NCBI GenBank assembly: GCA_009746045.1
Contig: RPFO01000080.1
Span: forward strand, 3,887,900 to 3,951,899
DNA: 64,000 bases
Origin: Mesostigma viride
Lineage: Eukaryota > Streptophyta > Mesostigmatophyceae > Mesostigmatales > Mesostigmataceae
Reading direction: 5' to 3'
Below, one piece after another: positions 51,195 to 64,000 of this stretch. How positions within the stretch are numbered: position 1 is the stretch's first letter; each line of letters starts with the position of its first letter. A model generated the notes under the pieces. That model ran no database searches. It worked only from the letters and a program-made list of their open reading frames with translations, and was not told the origin of the DNA. Position numbers and translations under genes: made by a program.

Positions 51195-51741
51195 AACTAT
51201 ATTCAGAGTGAAAACCGAGTGGCGGTGGAGGCGCTGGCACAGGTCAAGAAGGGAGGCATACGACCCATAGAACGTACAGGAGCTCCAACATCCGGATGTG
51301 TGGCTTGTCGAAATAGCCGGGACCGTCTGTTGACGTCGAAGGTGGAAAATAACCCGTCAACGTCAAAGTCGACATCAGACCAGCTAGGTTCGGTTGGGCG
51401 GCTGCGTTTGGGCTCGGGCGAGGCTGAAGGCGAGGCAGGAAGCCCGGGAGGGGGCTGGGCGACCACCAGTGCACGACTAGTGTCACCGCTGCCTGCCGGA
51501 CCTGAGGGCGAAGCTGCAGCCGGAGCTGCAGACGTATTTTCATTGCCTCGAGCGCAGCCGTCAGGCTGCGTTGCGTCGATAAGCGTTTGCTCATCGTATA
51601 TTGCGTAATAGCGTCGGAAAATTATATCAGCATGTGCGTCTTAAAAAGACGAAGCGATTGTGATATTCACGACTAAATTCGGTGCTCAAACGTGAAAGTT
51701 ATCGGAGCTCCGCCGTCAGCCATGGCTACCTCGTGGCTCGT
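51195..51741 (-). pseudogene. Copy A 5' UTR and ORF1 N-terminus
   Basis: The 5' UTR (51741-51595) shares gtcagccatggcta, acgtgaaagttat and gacgaagcgattgtgat with copy B (54440-54300), marking the element's true 5' end. ORF1 starts MSKRLSTQRS at 51594 and breaks by frameshift and then by the inserted repeat. Confidence 0.7.
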
Positions 51742-51752
51742 TGCATGTAGAT

Positions 51753-53109
51753 AGCTGGCACCAATGGTTGTTTGAGCTTTCCTTTGTTATGATATTATGA
51801 CAAGACTACAATGTGCTGGTCGACATGCATGACTGCATGCATGCAAGCTATATATACCATGTTCCTACTTGGTTCCTTGCCGGCTCGATCCATAGTCCCA
51901 GTTTGTCATCCATGCCGGGGAGGACAGTTTAGGAGGTGTTGTTGAGTTGATTAGCTTCGTTGGCATCAACCTTACACTCTAACCTGGGAGAAACATAGGA
52001 AATGCTGCTTAGGCATATCAGGGCTACCATCGTCAAGGCTAGCTATGAACATATTTACAAGGCTGGCCATGCTGGAGGGATGATGAACAGATATGAGGTG
52101 CGTGGCCATGCACCCCTAGCTTTGTACATTGTAAACATACTCAGCATGGTTTTGATGCATGTTGGATGGCATATGAAGTGGCACTGTGGGGTTACTAACT
52201 AACTGAGTGGTCCTTAGCGCCTTGTTGCAGGTGGTCATATAGGAAACCCATCAACTTGAGTAGTTCTTGTCACAATGACCCCCCACGTTGAGCATGCGTT
52301 GCCGTCAGCGTGCAAGCTACATAGTTAATTATGTGTGCTTTGGTCAGTTTGCAGATGTCTTTGATGAAGAAGGAGGTGCTAGTGTGGCTGAATGGTTACT
52401 ATAATTTCCTTGTAGTGTCTACATGGGTGGCCGTCTTGGAATGGTTGTAACTTGGCCGCAGTTCTTGTCAGATCGAACGTCGTCAAACCTTGAACATAGG
52501 AGGTACCATATGTGCAGAGGATGGTAGTATGTGGTTTGGCCAGTTTTCACGTGGCTTAGATGTATAATAAACGGGTGTTAGTGTGGTTAAATAATAGCTA
52601 AAACCTCCGTCAGCGTCATCACAGGTGGTGATCTAGGAATATCCATCAAATAGGGCTGCGCTTGTCAGAATGACCTGAAAATTTGGGGCTGCATGTCCCC
52701 CAACCTCTAGTATTTGGGAATATATGATTTGGCACTATTCCATGTGTTAATGATTTGATTTTTTTTGTGGAAAAAAGTACCCTTTTTGCGGGAAAATCCA
52801 TCAATGTGTCTAAACATGATTATTCTGTGCTCAAAATCAGGCAGACTTTCTCAAAAGTCAGGGAACTATATGGGAATATGTGATTTGGTCCCAACATGTT
52901 TGCCCACTGCCCTAGGAAAAATGTGACTAAAATAGCGTCTTTTTCTATTTTACATAGCGCGTTACCGGTGTATGGTGGGGGTTAGTACCCCCCCCAAGTG
53001 GCTGGAATTTTTTTAAAATCATATTTATGGTCCCCAATCATCATTGGATTTTTAGCACATGCATAATAGGTATGGTTTCCAGAAAAGTGCCCTTTAGGCA
53101 TGTCCCCTC
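51753..53109. other. Right part of the outer TTAA element, no gene
   Basis: AT-rich sequence with short frames only. It ends atgtcccctc directly before TTAA. Confidence 0.5.
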
Positions 53110-53113
53110 TTAA

Positions 53114-54440
53114 CGACAGCTTATCCGCCATGCAGTGACTGAGAGCACGGAAGCCGGGCCAGCTTTACCCCGCGCGCGGGGAAGGCGGACAGCCGACATC
53201 CGCAGCTCACGGTCCAATGAGTTGTGCACATGGGGGCAAGATTGTCGCTTTGGCAAGAGAGTTCTGATACCTGCCGGCTGGTCGAAGTCAGTGCCGTTGA
53301 CGATGACATTGTGGCTGCGCTGGGTCAGTGATGTCGGCCTCCTCATGGAGGTCGAGCGTTTGTTGCTTGAGCTGTGCCGCGTTGGTGGAGGCGGTGTCCA
53401 GAGCCGGGTGGTGTGGTGCTCAGCATGTCCGCCCAGGTCTGGATGGGAGGAGCATCGCTGACCGGGCCAGCAGAGGCCAGCTGGGCGGCGATGTCCCAGT
53501 TCACCGCCTGGGCGGTGAGGCCTGCGGTGTTTTGCAGGCACACAATGGCGATGGCGTTGTCGTGGAGGCGCTGGTCGATGTCGAGGAGCTGGGCTTTTAT
53601 GTCGGCGGTGGAGGTGGAGGCGGCAGTGGAGCCCGGGCCGTGGAGGCGTGGAGGGTGCCAGGAGGTGGAGGTGACGGTGGTGGAAATGTGAGGGAGCTCA
53701 GCAGCCAGCGTGCTGCCCATTGCTGCCACATCTGCGGCAAGGGGTGTCACGTGCTTCTCGAGGGCTTCCTTAACGATGGAGCGGTAGGTGGCTGCCGGGA
53801 AATGGTAGGAGCCCAGATCTCGCCATCCGAGCGCATGAGAAGTCAGCAGAGGATGAGGTGCTGAACTTGGCGGGGGCGGCGGGGTTGGGGATGGTCCGTC
53901 ACATAGCGGTGAGGGGACACCATGTGCCGGCGTCTTCGTAGATGAGGCGGTTGATGCTGTGCAGATGAAGGCACAGGTCGTAAAGCGAGGCGTAGTCCCC
54001 GTACAAGAGAGTGCAGGACAGGGCACTGGTCGAGGCCATGTTGGTCCTGTTGTGGTCGGCGCCATTGAAGGATATATATCAGCCGAGCGGGCGGTTCTGG
54101 TGGGCGCGATTCCGCTGGGCGGTTGCGTTTGGGATCAGGGGAGGCCGAGGGCGAGGTCGCAGGAGCCGAGTGCACTACTAACGCTTGAGTACTAGTGTCA
54201 CGGCTGCCTGATAGGCCGGGCGGAGCTGCAGCCAGAGCCGCAGGCGAATTTTCTTGGCTCAGCGCAGCCGCCACTGAGGCTGCGTTGCGTAGTCGAGCGT
54301 TTGCCCGCCATAATATTGCGTTTTAGTTTCGGGAAAAGAATTATCAGCGTGTGCGTCTTAGAAAGACGAAGCGATTGTGATCTTCACAGCCGGATTTGGT
54401 GCCCAAACGTGAAAGTTATGAGCGCCGCGGTCAGCCATGG
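53114..54440 (-). pseudogene. ORF1-only LINE, copy B (5' end intact, 3' part missing)
   Basis: On the minus strand it has a 5' UTR like that of copy A, then ORF1 beginning near 54310, frame-shifted several times. A clear middle is LEKHVTPLAADVAAMGSTLAAELPHIS at 53770-53690, then LLDIDQRLHDNAIAI and TWADML, and it stops at LPRARGKAG...MADKLSL next to TTAA 53110-53113, where the outer DNA element sits. The C-terminal half is not found in the window. Confidence 0.75.
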
Positions 54441-54854
54441 CTAGCTGGACATTCCTAGGGCTCCGTCCCATGTGCAACGCCAATGCAGGGCATGACTTAA
54501 CCATGCATGCCTCCAACTGGTAGCCTACTAACCAGTAGCCAACCTGTAGACATCCGCCAGCCTATGCGTCTCGCCTAGCACTGCCGTTGTTGTTTGCTCA
54601 CGTCTCAATAGCTATGAAATGCTCACACGGGTCATATTGCAGGTCCACAGGGGATGCCGGATCATTTCGACGGGTCCGATTGTGCACCCGGCTGAGGCAT
54701 GGCTGTGGCATGAGGGAAAGGGGGGTTCTCTGCCCCCCCGCCTGCCCGCTGTGCACACTCGTCACTCAGAGAATTGAAGTGTCTCTGGTGCTCCGCGACT
54801 CCCCAACGGGAGCACATGTTTAATTTAATAATTAATCACTAATGTATTCGGCTC
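54441..54854. other. Gap between two ORF1-only LINEs, no gene
   Basis: The sequence between copies B and C shows no recognisable feature. Confidence 0.5.
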
Positions 54855-55772
54855 GTGACAAAAAATCCAGATCAATTCGCCCCCGGTCCGTGGCGATGGT
54901 CGTCGATAAGATTATACATCGACTATGCAAAACGCTATGCGAAACGTTCCATCCTCACGGAAGCCTTTCAGCAGCACGTGACCCCCCTTGCTGCTGACGT
55001 CGCAGCAATGGGTGGCACGCTGGCTGCTGAACTTCCTCACATTTCCGCCGCTGCCGCCTCCACCTCCACTGCCATTTCCGCCTCCACTGCCGACATCAAA
55101 GCCCAGCTCCTCGACCTCGACCAACGCCTTCAAGCCACCGCCAACGCCCTTGAGAGCTTGCATGACACCGCCGGCCTCACCGCCCAGGCGGTGAAGGACA
55201 TCGCCGCCCAGCCGGCGTCTGCTGGCCCGGCCGGCGATGCTCCCTCCACCTGGGCGGACTTGCTTAAGCAGCACACCACCTCCACCACCTCCACCATCTC
55301 GGCACAACTCAAGCAACAAGCCCTCGACCTTCGCGAGGAAACCGACATCGCCCGGCGCAGCCACAATGTCATCGTCAAGCACTTCGACCAGCCGGCAGGT
55401 GAGACCTCCACGACCCTTCTTGAGGCATTTAAGCGCGACATTCTTGCCCCCATGCTACTCACTGGTGAGCTGGACATGTCGGCTGTCCGCCTCCCCCGCG
55501 CGCGGGGGAAGGCTGGCCCGGCACCCGTGCTCCTCACCTTTAAGTACATGGCGGACAAGCTGTCGTTCCTCAAATGCCGCAAGAAGCTCTCGAGGACTCG
55601 CTTCACGCTGGACGACGACTTGACCCTGGCCCAGCAACAGCGGCGACGCGAGCTATGGCCGGCCTACCTTCAGCTCCGGCACAGCGCAGGGGGGAAGCCG
55701 GTATACTGGAGGGGGGCGGTCATCCACGTTGACCACAAGCCCTGGCAGCCCCCTCCTGCCACCCCAGACTAG
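54855..55772 (+). CDS. L1 ORF1p-like protein (305 codons, 5'-truncated)
   Basis: No ATG at the 5' end; the frame enters from the truncation. The first about 45 residues hold TEAFQQHVTPLAADVAAMG. About 55-130 is a helical, Ala/Thr-rich region likely forming the trimeric coiled coil (DIKAQLLDLDQRLQATANAL). About 150-235 hold NVIVKHFDQ and LPRARGKAGPAPVLLTF, the RRM-like domain. About 236-305 hold TRFTLDDDLTLAQQQRR, ELWPAYLQLR and VYWRGAVIHVDHKPW, the C-terminal domain usual in plant and algal L1-type ORF1p. It would bind LINE RNA in cytoplasmic particles. An unbroken frame suggests recent activity. Confidence 0.82.
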   Translation: MTKNPDQFAPGPWRWSSIRLYIDYAKRYAKRSILTEAFQQHVTPLAADVAAMGGTLAAELPHISAAAASTSTAISASTADIKAQLLDLDQRLQATANALESLHDTAGLTAQAVKDIAAQPASAGPAGDAPSTWADLLKQHTTSTTSTISAQLKQQALDLREETDIARRSHNVIVKHFDQPAGETSTTLLEAFKRDILAPMLLTGELDMSAVRLPRARGKAGPAPVLLTFKYMADKLSFLKCRKKLSRTRFTLDDDLTLAQQQRRRELWPAYLQLRHSAGGKPVYWRGAVIHVDHKPWQPPPATPD

Positions 55773-56213
55773 GGAATTCATACCAGTAGTGTAGATTAGT
55801 CAGGCTTAGCCTAGCATGTGGCCCACGCGCATGTGCGCCCATAATGGCCCCCATGGATGTTGTCTACAGGATTTAGCCAAGCCCTGCCTATAACGGGACC
55901 CCCATGGATGTTGCATTAAGAATTTCGCCATTCTATGCCATGCAGAGAGATGCTCTCTGTAGAGAAGCCATGTCCTAGCTCTTGTATAGCCATGATGATC
56001 TTCCCCACCTATGACAGGCTCCCCTTCGCTGGGTGTTGCCTGAAACTCTGGGTGGTGCAGGTGCCCTAGTGCACCTAGAGCAAGTGTTGTTTACATTCCC
56101 ACCCTTGCAGGAAGTAGCTTAGAATGTATGATAGGCCATATGCCCCTTCTCTGGGCTATGTGCTACATATACTCCCAACGGAGTTATGTTACAATTCAAT
56201 TCAATTCAATTCA
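54860..56213 (+). mobile_element. ORF1-only LINE, copy C (5'-truncated, coding frame intact)
   Basis: Coding part to 55772, then a 3' UTR shared with copy A (cttccccacctatgacaggc; aagtgttgtttacattccca; actcccaacggagttatgtt), then an (AATTC)n tail at 56188-56213. No reverse transcriptase follows ORF1. A target duplication was not found. Confidence 0.8.
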
Positions 56214-56378
56214 ATGCAAAACGCACACACTCCGATATGTAATTAATTAAGGAATGAAATAGTCTCGCATTCCCGTTGGGGGACCACGGAGCACTGAATT
56301 CCCAAGGCGTCAGTATGTATCTATACATGTATGTCCACAGCTAGTCTAAATTATGGGCCTCAAGTATTTATGAAGGAG

Positions 56379-56807
56379 CTAATCTTGCACACAAACTATG
56401 CCTACCATGCTTTCTATATTTCCTAGGACCCACTGAGTCTTTGATATTATATCCGCCCAACGCTGCTTATCCTGCATATCCAACCATATCTGAGTAAGCG
56501 GGGTTGAGCGGATGACCCCAACAGCGTCTTTGCTCTGCATGTCAGCTAAAATCATGTCGCGGTATGTCCAATGTTGGCCACCGCGTCGCCTAACCCTGGC
56601 AGGGCATGACCATGTAAGAAGATATCTCCCGGGCTGGCCAGTTCGCAAGGAACCAGCAGGGCCCTCATCTGTATCAACCTGATTAGTAAGGGCTAGATGG
56701 CCAGCAAACTGTATTATACGCTGCTTAATAATATCAGACACACGGGGCATCCCATCATATACTGTCAACGCCGCCAAGTGGCGGTGTTCGCCGTACTTCA
56801 CCCCCAA
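56379..56807 (-). pseudogene. LINE ORF2 C-terminal tail fragment
   Basis: 142 codons: VSDIIKQRIIQFAGHLAL..., then RVRRRGGQHWTYRDMILADM and W.DMQDKQRWADII. The pattern (I..R...F.GH.., RRRG....TYRD.I..D, W...AQDR..W) is that of the tail downstream of RT in many APE-type LINEs. RT and endonuclease are absent, so it is a 5'-truncated copy. It lies tail-to-tail with copy C. Confidence 0.6.
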
Positions 56808-56814
56808 TTAGTTA

Positions 56815-57499
56815 ATTAATTAATTACCCCCGAGTACATATATACTAGCTGCACGCTCGCGTGTGATCCCCCTGGTGCGCTCAGACCATTGCATACTGAC
56901 TTCAGACTTGAACCTATGACTGAGAATTCGGTAGCAGTCTCGAAGCACATGGCATCCGGCCCTGATTTGCAGAATCAACTACAGTAACTTGCTTAATTTT
57001 GAGAAACCTGATGAAGCACTGGAGGGCCAGGGCAAAAAGTTTCGCCCACAAGCTAGCGCGCCGCGTGAAGTATGTCGACGCGCTGGGGCCCCATCCCGGA
57101 CAGCCACCGGCGCCTGGCTGCCCGCCGTCGCTTGCCCCGGCATCCGCCATGCATATGCACCGATCGCGCCATGCACAGAGCTGCCATGCAGCGGCCAGAA
57201 TAAGACGTCCCAGCTACCCCCACGAGTCGGCCGCCTCGCTTCATCAGCCTTCACTGCTTCCCGGGCGTCAAGAGAACCCGGCAGGTGCTGCCGGCTGCGC
57301 GTGACAACCTGGAGTCACCCCGCCCGGCCGCTACGCCCACCTCTGAAGGACTTTCACTCCAGGTCATGATAATTGATCCAAGGATCGCAGCCCCCCACTT
57401 GCCCACTTGCTTCACGCGCCCTGACCCGATGCATGCGCGCCCCCACCTTGTTGCCTACCAGAAGGTGTTGTCTACTAGGTGTTAAAAAAACAAAGTCCC
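56815..57499 (-). other. Region downstream of the glutamate decarboxylase stop
   Basis: Probably the 3' UTR and flank. Short overlapping frames only; no clear poly(A) signal on the minus strand. Confidence 0.45.
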
Positions 57500-63309
<5,810 letters not shown>

Positions 63310-63314
<5 letters not shown>

Positions 63315-63890
63315 CTGGCGCACGCAACAAGGCAGCAAGGAGCATATAATTAGACAGGTAAAGAATCAGGTACTGGCGCACGCAACAAGGCAGCAAGGAG
63401 CATATAATTAGACAGGTAAAGAATCAGGTACTGGCGCACGCAACAAGGCAGCAAGGAGTATATAATTAGACAGGTAAAGAATCAGGTACTGGCGCACGTG
63501 GCAAGGCAGCGAGGATGTGAACACATCGGTGAGCATGTCTTGGGCATGTTTCGAGGATTACGTAGTACTGGCGAACGCGGCAAGGCAACAACCCAACGAG
63601 AGGCAGATAAATAGACAGGTAAGGAACCAGGGCACACGCAACAAGGCAACAACCCAACGAGAGGCAGATAAATAGACAGGTAAGGAACCAGGGCACACGC
63701 AACAAGGCAACAACCCAACGAGAGGCATATAAATAGACAGGCACGGAAACCAGGGCACACGCGGCAAGGCAACAACCCAACGAGAGGCATATAAATAGAC
63801 AGGCAAGGAAACCAGGGCACACGCGGCAAGGCAACAACCCAACGAGAGGCATATAAATAGACAGGTAAGGAAACCAGTTACTGGCGCAGG
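63310..63890. repeat. 58-bp and about 64-bp minisatellites containing the GAD splice acceptor
   Basis: Three to four units of ggtactggcgcacgcaacaa plus ggcagcaaggagcatataat (63311-63500), then about five related units with acaacccaacgagaggcaga (63580-63870). Each first-type unit contains the acceptor and the first bases of the exon (minus CGCCAG|TACC). 63891-64000 shows no further feature. Confidence 0.9.
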
Positions 63891-64000
63891 CGATGAGGCA
63901 GCAAGGAGCATGTGTATTGATAGTAGGCCAGAGTCAGGTATTGGGTCGCGTGACCAGAAGTCATATTGAATAGAATAATTGAATTTGCGGACCAGGTACT

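Larger units (their letters stand above)
42164..51741 (-). mobile_element. ORF1-only LINE, copy A (split by two insertions)
   Basis: An 11-bp target duplication tgcatgtagat (42153-42163 and 51742-51752) bounds it. On the minus strand it has a 5' UTR (51741-51595), an ORF1 N-terminal part (51594-51195), a 0.7-kb inserted repeat, an ORF1 middle (about 50390-49973), a 6.8-kb TTAA element, an ORF1 C-terminal part (43162-42637), a 3' UTR and an (AATT)n tail at 42164-42181. Without inserts it is about 2 kb and never contained a reverse transcriptase. It parallels mammalian HAL1 elements. Confidence 0.85.
41170..53109. mobile_element. TTAA-type DNA element, outer copy (interrupted)
   Basis: Its left end (gcgccaaaaaatttgcgcc, then cacgtgcacggtgcgcg and gtggccatggcgac) matches the left interior of the element at 43167-49960. 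Its right end (tcatatttatggtccc...atcatcatt) matches that element's right interior. The right edge abuts TTAA (53110-53113) in an ORF1-only LINE. Removing the LINE at 42164-51741 leaves about 2.4 kb, close to the inner copy without its own insert (about 2.3 kb). The left junction is diverged and lacks a clear TTAA, so that edge is approximate. No transposase is recognised. Confidence 0.55.

Noticed and set aside
56989-57485. Plus-strand frames opposite the GAD 3' flank
   Set aside because: Several overlapping frames on both strands, low complexity and no domain; best read as UTR.

Overview
This window is nuclear DNA of a eukaryote, most likely a green alga (chlorophyte or prasinophyte). The reasons are two intron-rich genes with canonical GT-AG introns, a plant-type glutamate decarboxylase, a proline-rich (PPSPPAPP) linker like those of algal extracellular proteins, a TGTAA motif downstream of the first gene's stop, and a very heavy load of minisatellites and transposons. 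The species cannot be named from the sequence.

Layout. 1-6.06 kb: small inverted-repeat elements, a truncated copy of a gene's 5' end, and a 4.9-kb terminal-inverted-repeat element holding a 1.9-kb polypurine tract. 6.3-30.1 kb, plus strand: one 14-exon gene for a secreted PQQ-type glucose/sorbosone dehydrogenase (HIPL-like). Its 1,974-nt coding sequence is spread over 23.7 kb because 12 of its 13 introns carry minisatellites or large simple repeats. 30.76-37.56 kb: a complete minus-strand LTR retrotransposon (673/676-bp LTRs, 5-bp target duplication) that encodes only gag and itself contains a 5'-truncated LINE. 37.6-41.1 kb: short dispersed repeats and a 730-bp foldback element made of nested perfect palindromes. 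41.2-54.4 kb: a stack of nested transposons, in which a LINE with a restriction-like endonuclease and a RING-H2 finger sits in a TTAA-type DNA element, which sits in an ORF1-only LINE, which sits in a second TTAA-type element, which abuts another ORF1-only LINE. 54.85-56.8 kb: a third ORF1-only LINE and a LINE tail fragment. 57.5-63.3 kb, minus strand: glutamate decarboxylase, six exons visible, with its first exon(s) beyond the right edge.

The two host genes face each other and show no pathway link. They share one oddity: short diverged duplicates of exon-intron boundary sequence lie next to many splice sites, and several tandem arrays start at or contain a splice site. Exon joins were built by hand from splice motifs, reading frame and family knowledge. 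All phases close without a gap, apart from one candidate extra exon (9637-9703) that needs a 1-nt correction. No alignment or database search was run.
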